Shown here: positions 22,067 through 34,800 of the stretch, in pieces
Layout: each line of letters starts with the position of its first letter
How positions within the stretch are numbered: position 1 is the first letter of the stretch
Assembly: GCF_000224145.3 (NCBI RefSeq)
Contig: NC_020169.2
Coordinates: forward strand, 4,847,555 to 4,911,554
Length of the DNA: 64,000 nucleotides
Source: Ciona intestinalis
Taxonomy: Eukaryota > Chordata > Ascidiacea > Phlebobranchia > Cionidae
Direction: 5' to 3'
The notes under the pieces: model-generated
The model's input: the letters and a program-made list of their open reading frames with translations, nothing else
Database searches by the model: none
Told to the model about the DNA's origin: nothing
Program-made: the position numbers and the translations under genes

Positions 22067-25000
22067 TTATTTTGCCCATACACGAATGGTTTTAACTTGC
22101 ATCGCTGCATTTTCACCGTTGTTTACATCTGGTTGCCAAGTTGGGTACCTGTAATGCAGTTATAATTAGTTTAAAACGTGAAAAAAAAAACAAGATTGCC
22201 AAATGACTTCTAGGAAAATTGTAAACATACCAACTGTTTTTGCCCATCCAGAAATCTTTAAAGGCTGTTGGGGAGTTGTTGTTCCACGGTTTTGCACCTT
22301 TACCATTTGTCCACGTGTCTGGGAAGAAACCGTTCGTGCCTCCGACAGCCACGTTTAGAATTAGGTAGAACTGCAATAAGAGCAATTAAGTTGGTATAGT
22401 ATTAACACATTCACGGTACATAAGCATTTACTAAATAAATTATATATTTACACTGATGCAAACGCCGCACAAAATACAATCGAAACAATCACTATTTTGG
22501 GCCGCTTATTGCTTAAGGAAGCAACTCACTCTTAAGATAGTTGGTATAATATATATCAGACATTACAGTAACCCACTTCTTGATCGAATGGTGTCATCTT
22601 GTTTTTAGTATCTTTCCATGGGTTGTCAGATCCTGGAGCTACTGTATCAAATTCACCGAATTCCCAGAATCCACTCGCACCGGGATCCACTGTCATCAGT
22701 TCTTCACCGTCAATCGTAAACTTGATTTTATTCTCGTCCCAATCCATGACGTAGCTGTGGAACTCAGAAGCGAAAGTTCCATGTCTGTTCAGATTTAAAT
22801 AAAGGTAAGAATATTATAGTGTATAGTTTTATTCGTTAAGGATATCACTAGCAAAGTTAATCTGTACTGGTCTAAGTGGGCACGAGGTGTAGGCTATGAA
22901 ACAGAACATTGGTTTCAAACGATTGTCGTTGCACTGCCACGCGGGTATAAATGTATAGTAGTGTGGGGGTAGATGGAACACCTTTACCACATAATATCCA
23001 AGTATCCTGGTTGTATTCTAAATAATTACGGTCTATGGAAGTCGTAAGGATATAGTTTTATAATTCTTTGAATGTTCTTTGTTTACCACCAAATGAGACG
23101 AGAAAACAAAGTTAAATTCAGGTTAAATAATCACACTTTTAATCTCTAATTTTCCTGGAGTTTTATATCCATAATTTTTACTTTTTCTTGAGCCCACACA
23201 AAAATTTACTTTTCTTGGGCCCACAAAAAAACACAAAAAATAACTAACAATAAATATGAGTACTAACCAAAAATTCTACTGTCGTACTTACGTTTCTTTT
23301 GTGGTTTTCTCATACGCGTTAACCGGCCAGTAAGGTCCCCAGTGCAAAGTTGATCCCATAGCATCGTTACCATGCGAAACACCTTGGTCGTCCTTCAAGT
23401 CAGTGTTGCCTAAAATCAAAGTTTTGGGGATAACAACATCATTTCAACTGATACTCATATTCTTAATTTAATAACGATTGTTATTTTTCTGTTAATTAAT
23501 GTGATCTTAGTTATTGCAACCGTGGTGATAAAAAAGTATGTGTTTTTATGTTAAAACTTATATAATCTAGTGTAAAGAGTGTAAATGGAAGACACACAAC
23601 ACCTCATATTTACCTCGTGATTCGCAGATGTCTATTTCGCCAGAAGCAGGCCAAGATCCGTAAGAATTCGTTCTAAATAAAGACACGATTATAAAACCTC
23701 CACGGCAAGCCCAAACGAAATAACTTTGCGCTTGAGTATTCGACAGCGAACATTAAACATTATTAGTATAGTGGGGGAAGACACCTTTAGCACATATTAT
23801 CCAAATATCCTGATCGTGTTTTAAACAAGTAACAACGGTCTTATATGGGAGTCGTGGGAATAAGGTTTTTATAATTCTTTAAATGTTTTTTGTTTACTCT
23901 CAAATAGAAGAGAAAATGAACTGAAAAGTGTCCCATCTTACACCACCCTACTATACATATATTCTTACTTTGGTAGCAACCACATTGCCGGCCAAATCCA
24001 GTCTCCGGTTGGCATTTTCGCTTCAATTTCCACTCGTCCATATTTGAAAGAGAATGAGTTAACCGTTCTAAGGCTGTAAACGGTAAAAAGCAGATTTTAA
24101 TGCTATTTTTACTATGAGCATACATACTGTTAAAGTATCGGTTATTGGGTATAATCCTGAAATATTCCAATTTTATTAACAAATTCGGTTGTCTTTTTGG
24201 ACTAATATTTCATGCCTTGAACTTGTTAAAACGTAGGGAAAAGAAAACCCAACGAATTATTCTTATCGGTAAGCAGGTAACGAACATTAAATACACAAGT
24301 GCAAAATTTAATTTGTTATAGGACTATAAAGGCACGCAACACCTGTATCGCTGCATATAAGCCGAAGAGCTTCATCCATGACCCAGTGATCACCTATAAG
24401 ATCTTCTATAAAAAAGATCACCCACAAAGTCACATACAGTGTAACTCATAAGCTGACACGAGGTGCATGAAACAGAACACCTCTGTTATAACGACCGTTG
24501 TTGCCCCGCCACGCGATGTCAAACAAATTACATTTATTCATTCATAGCAACTTACCGAGCTGATTGAATTGGATTAATATAGTTGCTTCCTGAACCGGTA
24601 CGCTGACATCCCCAGAAGGCGTTCATTGTACACAAATCTGCTGGACTTCCTCCCCAAAGATCAAGAGTCCCAGTTGAAAGAAACTCTTCTCCGTAGTGAT
24701 CGGCGGTTAAAGTCTGCAGTGCATTTGTAACTAGTCAGTATAAAACTTATACTAATACAAAGTAGCTTATGGTGAAAATAATACAGAGAGAGTATACGTT
24801 ATCCCATATGTGTTTAAACCCGTTCACTGATGGTAGGGTCCTCTAAGTCTATGGTTTACGCGTGCCTTTTTTCGTTTGCAGGCGTGTATAAACTTTCATT
24901 TTAGACCGCTTATATGGTGTCAAAATTAAACGTACTTAGGTTGTTATTTGGGATTGTTTCCGCTTGAATGAATAAATGAATGAACGTAACTTGCTTTATC

Positions 25001-27241
25001 CTCGCGTGGCTGGAAAACGATAGTTGGGTGCTCTGTTTATAACATGGGTGTTCTGTTTCACACACCTCGTGGTATGCTACTATAATGTGGGCGACTTACC
25101 GGTTTAATGAAGAGTGTGTTATCACGCACGTAGCTGTTGGTACGATTGTTGGTATAATACTCAAACTCCCAGTTTCCCCCACCAGACATAGTAATTTCAT
25201 GTTGCCATCTGTTCAAGTCAAACTGATCCCAGGTTTCTTCGAATATAAGACCATTGCAAGGGGCAACACTCATGTCACACTGTGAGTCGCATGGATAGGA
25301 TGAACAAACATAAGCTGGACCTCCCCCGCCGGTACCACCGCTGCCTCCACCTTAGTTGAAGATTTTAAAAATAATGTTTAAAAGTCTTAAGAGTGGGAGG
25401 AATTAAGTTTATATATTAAGTTTGGGCAAGCTGGAATCTTTTCATTCGATTTTCTTGTCCAATTTGATAGTAAACAAAGTACATTGAAACAATTTCAATA
25501 AAAAACGTTTCTTTGCGACCCAAAGTAACATACGTAGTAACTTGTTAGCTGGCACGAGGTGTATAAAAACAGAACACCCGTAATATAAGTACTCTATCCT
25601 TGTCCCGCCACGCGAGGATAAATAAGTTACTGTAGTTTGTTCATACTTGATGCGGTTGTTGTGGTAACTCCTGGTGGGCCGGTCGCTGGTGGTGCAGTTG
25701 CTGGTGGCTCAGTGGTTGATACGATTGGTGGATTTGTTGGGGAATTGGTAGGAGGTTGGGTTGGGGGTTGTGTTGGGGGGTTGGTCTTTGCTGGCGTTGT
25801 TGTCGTTGGTCCTGTGTAAGTTTAAAAGGAAACTGAAGTCAAATTTCATAAATGAATAAGTTAGTTTATTGGGTGCAAGTAAACGAAAAGCGAGTGGTTT
25901 ACTGAAGGAGAATGAAGTCAGTAACAATAACTCGAAAACGGTAGGTTTTATCATGAAAAATTTGTAATTGTAAATTTAGCTCAGGAATGGCATTTACTTA
26001 AAATTTGGATTTATTTCTTCTAAGGGTCAATAAAGTCAACAAACGTATAAGCGAAGCCAGGGGTCATATTTTGATTGGCTATATATATACAGTAGGATGG
26101 GAGAAGATGGGACACCGTTTCATTCTATTTTCCCATCCCGTTTGGTAGTAAACAAAGAACCTTCAAAAATTATAAAACCATATCCTCACGACTCCCATAA
26201 ACCGTTCTTAAATGCTTAAAACCAGGATATTTAATATCATTTAACTTAAAACAGGGTCTGGATATATTATGTGCTAAAGGTGTCCCGTCTTCCCCCACTC
26301 TATATACGCCACTGCTTTAACATCTTGACAAATAAGCGAGTTTAAAAGCTTTTTGTTTTGCAATTAAAACATATTGTTGTAGTTTCAGACCAACCTTGTG
26401 CTACCCATGTTTGATCTGTGAGCAAATAACCACCAGTTGAAGTAATAACATTCACCCAGTAATTAACTTCATCTCCAGGTACAACAGCAACGTTGAAGTT
26501 TTGCAAGGTGAAGTAACCGTCTGTATATTAACACATTTATTTATACACGTTAGTCTAATTTTCTTCTAAGCGATATATTTGTATCGTTCATGTAGCAGAT
26601 ATACCGTATAATTTTGGTGCGATACAGTTTCATTAGAGAACTTTGTATTTGACAGGTTTTTGGAATGAATTGAAATAATGTTCGATTTTAAAACCATCTT
26701 TTCTACTTTAAAGCATAAACCCACGGAGTTAATGAAGATAGACTGCAAGTGTATTAATCATGTATCGTTTTAAGTAACGAAATATTCACGTATTTTCTTC
26801 CATTATTAATACTTTTAAAAGTTATTTTTTAAGAGTATGTCAAACTTTGTAAAAAAAACTTTATTTTTGCATACACTCATGGCCTTCATTGGATATAAGC
26901 CATGATACACTAAATAATGCTCTAAGTTTAATGGATACAGTTAAGAATATGAGAAATTACACTAACTTGTTGATTCTGATACATCTTGGTTATAAGTTCC
27001 AGCTTGTACATCGGGCAGTGGCGTGTTGATACTGTAATGGTATGACACTAAGTTGATGTTGCCATCGTCTGTAGTGAAAAGATGAAAGGTTAAATACATG
27101 TTTTGTAAAAGATCTTAAATTCTCACCTGGGTACATAAACATCAACCCGGTTGGTTCCATCAGCGATATGATCGGCTGCTGGACCGAATATGCATGGCTG
27201 CATGCTGCAAGGGACAACACGAAAACTAACGAAGCAAACAT
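22067..27241 (-). CDS. Secreted beta-1,3-glucanase / glucan-recognition protein (CBM39 + GH16)
   Basis: Twelve exons on the minus strand: 27127-27241, 26967-27068, 26395-26520, 25647-25811, 25100-25350, 24556-24713, 23969-24073, 23614-23672, 23292-23409, 22577-22784, 22231-22370, 22067-22148; 542 residues with all phases consistent. Residues 1-17 are a signal peptide (MFASLVFVLSLAACSHA). Residues 18-114 fit a CBM39 glucan-binding domain (LMEPTGLMF, GYFTLQNF, GDEVNYWVNVI, GGYLLTDQTWVA). Next comes a Pro/Thr linker (PPTQPPTQPPTNSPTNPP), a Gly-rich Cys segment, and a GH16 catalytic domain from about 195. The ExDxxE site is intact: GEIDICES at E353, D355, E358, preceded by EIEAKMPTGDWIWPAMWLLP. 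The end PFDQEFYLILNVAVGG and QVKTIRVWAK is typical. Members bind or cut laminarin-type glucans in digestion or immunity; intact residues suggest an active enzyme, unlike insect GNBPs. Confidence 0.93.
22954..23114 (+). mobile_element. MITE family A, copy 4, right end missing
   Basis: Left end TATAGTAGTGTGGGGGTAGA and body as in copy 1, ending at about GAGACGAGAAAACAAAGTTA without the right terminal repeat. In the intron between glucanase exons 9 and 10. Confidence 0.7.
23767..23956 (+). mobile_element. MITE family A, copy 5
   Basis: Left end TATAGTGGGGGAAGACACCT (short deletion compared with other copies), right end CACCACCCTACTATA. In the intron between glucanase exons 7 and 8. Confidence 0.75.
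26088..26307 (-). mobile_element. MITE family A, copy 6
   Basis: Opposite orientation: AGTAGGATGGGAGAAGATGG at the left and CCCGTCTTCCCCCACTCTAT at the right, with the TATTATGTGCTAAAGGTGTC end of the body on the right side. In the intron between glucanase exons 3 and 4. Confidence 0.75.
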
Positions 27242-28018
27242 GGTTGATTCGCCTGCAGATATAAAAGGAAAGGTTTGATTAATCTACTATATATGATGAG
27301 GTTTACCAGCACACTACGCTAGCCCGTTTAGGCCAGATTAGTTGCCCAACCACACCATAACACAGGCGAATAAGTTACCACGAAACTACTTTTCAGCATG
27401 TGTCTTCCTCTGCAACTACTTTTCAGCATGTGTTTTCCTCTGCAGCGTATACTGTTATATAGACTAGGTAAACGTCACAAATAGCGTGGGAATAAACCAT
27501 CTGTCACTGCTTACGTATGTTATACGTGAACTTTGTCGAATTCATAATGACTTGCAATTTTAGCTTCTAATAATTAATCTATTGGTTGTCTTGGTAGAAA
27601 CAATATACCGAGAAACTGCTAGTACACAGGTCGCCGTTGGCCCATTCATAGTTAGGATTAGAATAATTCCACTTGCAAGGTGGCGCCAAAGATTCATTTA
27701 GTAGTTCAACTACAACAGCGTGTATCCTTTGTATTTCTTACAGTACATACTTTTTCTTTTGCTAAAATTGTGTACTTTTACATACTTTGTAAAGAACGAA
27801 TTAAGATGTTTACATATATACAATGTATCTTAATGGTACACAAAGAAATCTAATAATAGTTTACCCTTTATTTTAAATGGAACTTAAAACTGCCTAATAA
27901 ATTTAAGTATTTTAAATTTCCATCTTGAAGTGCTGGTAATATATAAATATTTGTCGAAGCAGAAAATATAAAACCGTAACCCAGAAATCAAACTAAACTA
28001 TTTCTCGACTGCTTTCTT
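27242..28018. other. Intergenic, 5' flank of the glucanase gene
   Basis: Contains the presumed glucanase promoter and a short direct duplication at about 27388-27443 (CAACTACTTTTCAGCATGTG occurs twice, 30 or so bases apart). No exon is supported. Confidence 0.45.
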
Positions 28019-28222
28019 GTATAGTAGGGTGGGGAAGATGGGACATTTTTTCATTTTATTTTCTCTTTACATTTGGTAGCAAACAAAGATCATTCGAAAA
28101 ATTATAAAACCGTATCCTCACGACTCCCGTAGACCGATGTTAATTGTTTAAAATACGACCAGCAGGATATTTAGTTATTAGATGCTAAAAGTGTCCCACC
28201 TTCCCCTATACCCTACTATATT
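28019..28222 (-). mobile_element. MITE family A, copy 7 (best-preserved ends)
   Basis: TATAGTAGGGTGGGGAAGAT at the left pairs with CTTCCCCTATACCCTACTATA at the right; the inner sequence includes the shared body in reverse orientation. Intergenic. Confidence 0.8.
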
Positions 28223-28424
28223 TTATACCTTAACGAAACACATACTTCTCAAAATAGCTAATTAATGCGTTAACAAAAGCAATAGCATTCTGTGTGTAAA
28301 ATGAAATGAATATGAACAGTGAGACCACCAATAAACATTATGTCTCATGTATACGTGGTGGTTAATTAAATTACGCATGCAGTATTTACAATATACTCGG
28401 AAGCTGTGTTTTCATACAGCTTTT

Positions 28425-29739
28425 TACGGTGGCCCATAGCGGCCACGTCTAAAACACATTTAAAAATGCAAAACACAACAAAAAAGTGAAACACAGCATA
28501 TCAAATAATTAAAACACATTAAAAAAGCGAAACACAATGAAAAAAAACGAAACACATTTAAAAAGCGAAACACATTTAAAACGTGAAGCACATTTAAAAA
28601 ACGAAATACATTAAAAAAGCGAAACACATTTAAAAAGCGAAACACATTGAAAAAGCGAAACATATTTAAAAAGTGAAACATATTAAAAAGCCGAAACACA
28701 TTAAAAAAGTGAAACACATTTAAAAAGTGAAACACATTAAAAAAGCGAAACACATTAAAAACGCGAAACACATTTAAAAAGCGAAACACATTAAAAACGC
28801 AAAACACATTAAATAAACGAAACCCATTAAAAAAGTGAAACACATTTAAAAAGTAAAACACATTAAAAAAGCGAAACACATTAAAAAACCGAAACACATT
28901 AAAAAAGTGAAACACATTTAAAAAGTGAAACACATTAAAAAAGCGAAACGTCATAATTGAATAACATTATCGTGTTTTGAGAGGTACCTCGTGTATTTTG
29001 AATGTGTTTCGCTTTTTAAATGTGTTTCACTTTTTTAATGTGTTTCACTTTTTTAATGTGTTTCGCTTTTTAAATGTGTTTCGCTTTTTTAATGTGTTTC
29101 GGTTTTTTAATGTGTTTCGCTTTTTAAATGTGTTTCGCTTTTTTAATGTGTTTCGTTTTTTAAATGTGTTTCGCCTTTTTAATGTGTTTCGCTTTTTTTT
29201 TGTGTTTCACTTTTTAAATGTGTTTCGCTTTTTTAATGTGTTTCGCTTTTTTAATGTGTTTCGCTTTTTAAATGTGTTTCGCTTTTTTAATGTGTTTCGG
29301 TTTTTTAATGTGTTTCACTTTTTAAATGTGTTTCGCTTTTTTAATGTGTTTCGTTTTTTAAATGTGTTTCGCCTTTTTAATGTGTTTCGCTTTTTTAATG
29401 TGTTTCACTTTTTAAATGTGTTTCGCTTTTTAAATGTGTTTCGCTTTTTAAATGTGTTTCGCTTTTTTAATGTGTTTCGCTTTTTTAATGTGTTTCACTT
29501 TTTAAATGTGTTTCGCTTTTTAAATGTGTTTCGCTTTTTAAATGTGTTTCGCTTTTTTATGTGTTTCGTTTTTTTATTGTGTTTCACTTTTTTAATGTGT
29601 TTCGCTTTTTAAAAAGTGTTTCGCTTTTTTAATGTATTTCGCTTTTTAAATGTGTTTCGATTTTTTAATGTGTTTCACTTTTTTAATGTGTTTCGTTTTT
29701 TTAAATGTGTTTCAGACGTGGCCGCTATGGGCCACCGTA
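28425..29739. mobile_element. Large foldback (inverted-repeat) element made of an 18-bp minisatellite
   Basis: Exact 26-bp terminal inverted repeats (start TACGGTGGCCCATAGC, positions 28425-28450 and 29714-29739) enclose two long opposed arms. The left arm (about 28451-28947) is built of GCGAAACACATTTAAAAA units; the right arm (about 29003-29713) is built of the reverse complement. A unique centre lies at about 28948-29002. Flanks carry a perfect 6-bp direct repeat GCTTTT (28419-28424 and 29740-29745); read one base out, it is 7 of 8 bp. Because the unit is 18 nt, all frames in the arms stay open for long stretches, but no gene is implied. Structure fits a non-autonomous foldback transposon; superfamily unknown. 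Confidence 0.9.
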
Positions 29740-29745
29740 GCTTTT

Positions 29746-30713
29746 AATGCATACGAAATGCGATTAAGTATCAGTTATATATATTACGTATGCAATATAA
29801 GACTGCTATATAAAAAGCGTGAATAGGTAAATAATGAGCTTGTATCCTCGCAGGGCGTATAGCAACAAATTTCGTTATAACACGGATTGTATACTGGATG
29901 CTTCCGAGGTGTTTAAGTGTCATGTCAAACAACGAAAACAGCAAACTGTTATTCTTAAGTGTGTTTCACTTCATTAACCCAACACCCCGAAAGTCATCAT
30001 CGTATTTGCTGCATAAAGACGTGAACTGTTTACTTACGTCAACATAAAACGTCTCATTCCATCTTTATTGCTATATTTGTTTATACCGCCTGTTTTAATT
30101 CGCACACTGAGTCACAAGACGTGTTTGAATAAGCAGTTCAAAGGTACATACATAAGCATGATTGTGTAATACGGACAACAGCAGCCTATGATAAAGATTT
30201 CTCCTAAGCTGGCTGTGGATTTAATTAAAACTCTTTTAAAAAATATCTTTAACTTCCGACAACACTGAAGAAGGTATTGGTTTTTATACCAAAACGTTTA
30301 AGGAATAGAGTATTAAACATATAGATTTCATTTTCCCAAAAAAACATGCAACATTCTGATCATTTTGATTAATGTTTACCTGTGGGAAACAGCCTTAACA
30401 AATTAAGTTACCGGGCCATATATACGATTGATATATCATATAACGGATTCATTTCGTCAGATAATCGGTTTGTGATTCAATAAAACGAAATTTTCGCACA
30501 CAGAAATAATTTGAAATTTATACAGCGACATATCTGTATCAAGTTTTGCCAGTAAAGACTACTTTGCAATACCAGTTATTTGCTAGTAGGCTATAGCTTA
30601 TTGTCTTGATTTTCAGCCAAAATAACGGCATATTTCACTGGCGTGCTAAACGGGCACTCATAAACAAGTAAACACACGTTGCGAAAAATATTTTCGAAGA
30701 TATTACGATAATC
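29746..30713. other. Intergenic, no gene seen
   Basis: AT-rich unique sequence. A short segment near 30255-30297 (CTGAAGAAGGTATTGG and AAAACGTTT) resembles the hairpin-like ends of some non-LTR elements, but is too short to classify. Confidence 0.35.
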
Positions 30714-30750
30714 CATGGCGCCCTCTCTATAACATATAGAGGGCGCCATG
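30714..30750. repeat. GC-rich perfect 13-bp inverted repeat
   Basis: CATGGCGCCCTCT (30714-30726) and its exact reverse complement (30738-30750) around an 11-nt AT-rich spacer, itself nearly self-complementary. It stands out as GC-rich in an AT-rich area. Confidence 0.75.
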
Positions 30751-30763
30751 CGATAAACCAGTT

Positions 30764-30931
30764 CGTCATATGACCTCGGAACTTGTAAATTTCCCAAAAA
30801 AATATTCGAAACGAAGTATCGTCATTTTAACTTGCAACTTGTAAATTTCCTAAAAAGTTACTCAAAACGAAGTACCGTCATATGACCTCGGAACTTGTAA
30901 ATTTCCTAAAAAAATACTCGAAACGAAGTAC
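30764..30931. repeat. Three tandem copies of a 56-bp repeat
   Basis: Copies start at 30764, 30820 and 30876, each holding CTTGTAAATTTCC(T/C)A followed by AAAACGAAGTA or similar. It abuts the 30714-30750 palindrome. Confidence 0.85.
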
Positions 30932-31894
30932 AGCGCCGCGGAGTTAGAACAGCCAGAGGCGATTTCGGGCGATCATCATTGGGCGCAGACAATTTATTAA
31001 AACAATTGAGGCATTCTTGGTGTGTTTGAATTACGAAACGTCAGTTGTGGTGTTTAAACTGTGGGCGGGCACCTCCGGTTTATGTAAGTTAATTTTGTTC
31101 CAAGAATGCAGAGCATCATCTCCAAGACGGGGATTTTGCCGACAAGTTACTAAGTAACATATACCTTCAGATTACGCAACAACATACTGCTGGTTATCGT
31201 AATGTGCCATTTCTTCCTAAGTTCTTTGTCACATGGTCGCATATCGTCATGGGATACATGAAGTGAAATACGGTCTGGTGCTTGTTTTGTATACAGGCCA
31301 AAAATTTAGCATATTAGCCTCAAGGAACAAGCCATTTAAACTATAAACGTTCTTTGCTTTGCGACCTAATTTTATACCGCGAACCAAATTATATTTTAAA
31401 CACTTTTTGTAATTTAAAATAAATAACCCCCCGCCCAAAAAAAATCAAAAAAACTGTTCTTAAAAAACCAAAATATTAACTCTAGTAAAATATTAAAAAG
31501 CTGTTTGTTGATAGGCTTATAAAAAGTAGGCAATTAATATTTCCCTAATATTGAATTTAAAGTATGGTGTACCAATTTATAACTGCAATACGAACCATAA
31601 ACGACGTTTCTATCATATATACTACGGTCAACTTTTTGCGGAGTGCGCACTTTTGAAAAAAAGGCGGTCTCGATTGCGCAACCATCAGCGACACCGCGTG
31701 GGCGGTTATTACAACCTGAGAAAAAGGAGCAGTTGGGCGTTCCCACTGACGACGAATAGCGAACCTGTCAGTTTAGTTCCATCAACGAATACGCAGCAAC
31801 GAAAACCAAAGGAGCTTCGATTTAAAATCTGAGAATTTTCGAAATAAAAAAAAAATTAAGTTGAAATTAAAATAAAAAGTAAACGAACGAAAAG
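30932..31894. other. Intergenic, 5' flank of the small membrane-protein gene
   Basis: No supported exon. The open frame 31551-31832 (+) is Arg-rich and unlike known proteins; it lies in the region expected for the promoter/leader and I do not call it. Confidence 0.4.
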
Positions 31895-34800
31895 ATGTTT
31901 TCCGGAAAATCAGCGAAGTTTTTTACCTTGTTCGTATTGTTTTTGATCGGTGAGTACAAATGTATATGCATAGTTAAGACTGTGGTGCCTCAAAATAAAC
32001 CCAAATTTTAAATTTTACAAATTTCGAAATATATACTTTTTGTGTAAAGTTTTGTTTTTCGTTAAAAATTTGATATTAATTTCTGTGTAAGCAGACATCC
32101 TATATGAATTTCTATACGTAAGAAAGGCTCGCTATAATTATTGCCAATCCAAAGATAATAAAATGTTATTAGGCACAAGTGGTCGTAATATAAGCGCTGG
32201 TAAGATTCGGAAATTAGAAAACGCGTTTGTCAGAAAGCATTCAACTAATGAATAGACATGACTTTAAAGTGCAAGTTATTACTTTGTAATGGCAACGCAT
32301 TTAGTTACGCAAAGTATTTTACATTTTGTGTGCGTTTAATATAGCCAGAAAGAAAGTTATAAAATTAACCCAACAGATAAACATAACATTTCGCCATATT
32401 ATGTCAAAACACATGGCGCAAGTCAAGCAAACTTATCATGGCAAACGGATCGATGGAAGAAGCGATAAACTGTCTTGTGTTTTTACGCTTCTTCAAGGAT
32501 TCCAGGTTTCTGGTTCGAGCGTTGGCTTCTACAAACAAAACTGTGGGCCGTTTACACACATAGGACGTCGGCCCGATTAAATATGATGTGATATTAATTA
32601 TTCAGCACATACTGGCCACTCTTCATAATCAAAAAATTGTATGCGCGTGCAATCGACATGCACGGAACTCGCATTTTCCGCTGCATTTCGCCCCAGGCAT
32701 TTTAGCCATGACTATCCGTTAACGCTAAGCACGATACGTAATCTGTAAGCCGTTCATATTTCTGAATTATGTGCATGTATATTCTTACGCAACGTCTTAC
32801 TGTTTGCTTACACCACATAAAACAAAGGGCGTTTTCCCGCAAATAACTTGACGACACAAAAGTGTTATCAGCATATGTACCACTGGTTAATGAAATGACA
32901 CAGAAGAGAAACGCTTATTTTATCGCTAATGTGTCTGTCAATTACCATACTAGATTAAATTACGTTTTCTCTCTGGCGGTTTTGCTTGTCCGTGGCATCC
33001 GCAAAATCTCGGTTGAAAAAACTGCACCGTACCATTTACAACAGCGGTGGTACATAATATCGCCTCAGGATTTAAGGCTGTATTACGTCATCTGCCAACA
33101 ACAGTTCTTATTGACGTAATCTGGTTACGGCTGCATAAAACTGGTCAAAAAACGACTGAAATTGTCGGAAAACCGCTAGAGGTTCAAAAAGTCCGACGGA
33201 ACAAAAAGTTCATATTACGTAGTATTATAACTCATAAAACCAAACGACTTACTTATGTTTACCGGGGGTTTATAAAAAGATTCGATTGCGACGTTTTGTA
33301 AAATATATGCCATGTTTTGCGAGCGACGTCACACACCCCATGGCAACGCAAGTCACTATGAGTAAGAGTTAATGAGAAAAATAAGGAGTTAACAGCGCAA
33401 CGTTAAAACACTCGTCCTTCAACAAATAGAGGGAAGCCTGAAAAACATTACGACGCTGTTGTCTGGTTGCGTTGCAAACATGAATTTTCTATTGATTTTG
33501 TATTGCGGGAACGTTATTATATACTCAGCACCCGTTATTATACTCTTGATACACATCTGTGCGTGTAGACATAGGTTTATAATTGTTAGGTACTGGCTTA
33601 AGTGACCTGTTTTGTTTTTAACACACAAAAAAAAACATTTTTAAAGAATTTTTTAAGAGTTTTTTTTCAACTTTGAAGGAAGGTTTAAATGAACTAACGA
33701 AACTCTGTTTATAACAAAATGATAAAACCGTTACACCAAAAATAAATCTTTAACAAAATATTTTATATAATGAGGATGGCGGAGATGGAACAGTATCCGC
33801 AAGACTCCCATAGGCCATTGTTAACTGTTAAATCACGGTCAGGATATTTAAATATTGTGTGCTAAAGGGGTCCCATCTCCTCCCGCTATACTATATTAAT
33901 AATGTTGAAATTCGGAAAATTAAATTAATTGTTTTGACGAGATGCTAAAACTAAACCATTCAAACAGAAATTTAGATTCTTTTTCTTTTCTTCTACATTA
34001 AATCAGAGAATAAAGCGTAGAATGTTGTTTCAATGGCCCGTTATAAATACGAACGGCTGCGAAATGTCCACTCCTGAGTGACCGCTGTTTTTCTACTCGT
34101 TTCAACGAACGAAAATCTAATCACGAATTTGATGACGTCATTGTATTTTTAGCTACGTGGCGTAATGGGCGGCCTCTATAACAATTAACGATTCTCCTTT
34201 TGCTGAGGTAATTGAATTTTATACGGCGAACGGGGAATTTACAATCGTCGAAATAGCAGTTGGTAAATACATGATCGTGTTTGTATAGACATCGTGTTAA
34301 CATGCGAGGAAATGCTCCGTATTTTCTTTGATCTTTAAGATTAACGCATTCACAGTTACAATTGACGCATTTATAACAAATGCTAATTGACTTACTATAC
34401 ATAGCCTAGACGCCCTAGAGCTTAAACTTGAGTATTGACAATGCCTAATTTATGAGGTTAGTCGTAAATTAAAGGATTATAATTTTACCGAAAACAAGCT
34501 GCGCTTGAGGTACAAACGTAATATCCAAGTTTTATATTTGAGATGTTGATTTATGCTTGACATGCTAAAACGGTCGGAAGCGCTGACCACTCGGTCGATT
34601 TTATTTGCTCCTCAATTTAGCAACGGTCGTAAAACAAGGACAGTAGCTCGGTGGAGTTTATTAGATATAGATAGAGGTATGGGAATATCCGAACAAAAAG
34701 ATTTATTTTCGAATTACGACGGTATATATCGCTGTTATGGCCATCCACGTATTTGGCGCCACGTCTGGTCATTTACGATGCGATTTTTATGGCGAAATTA

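Noticed and set aside
28460-29612. Long open frames with repeating FLNVFRFFNVF-like residues on both strands
   Set aside because: They follow from an 18-bp (multiple of three) minisatellite in the foldback arms; composition and mirror-image occurrence argue against coding.
32326-33301. Several 84-85-codon open frames in the 3.9-kb intron
   Set aside because: Overlapping, different frames, no family resemblance; not enough to call nested genes.
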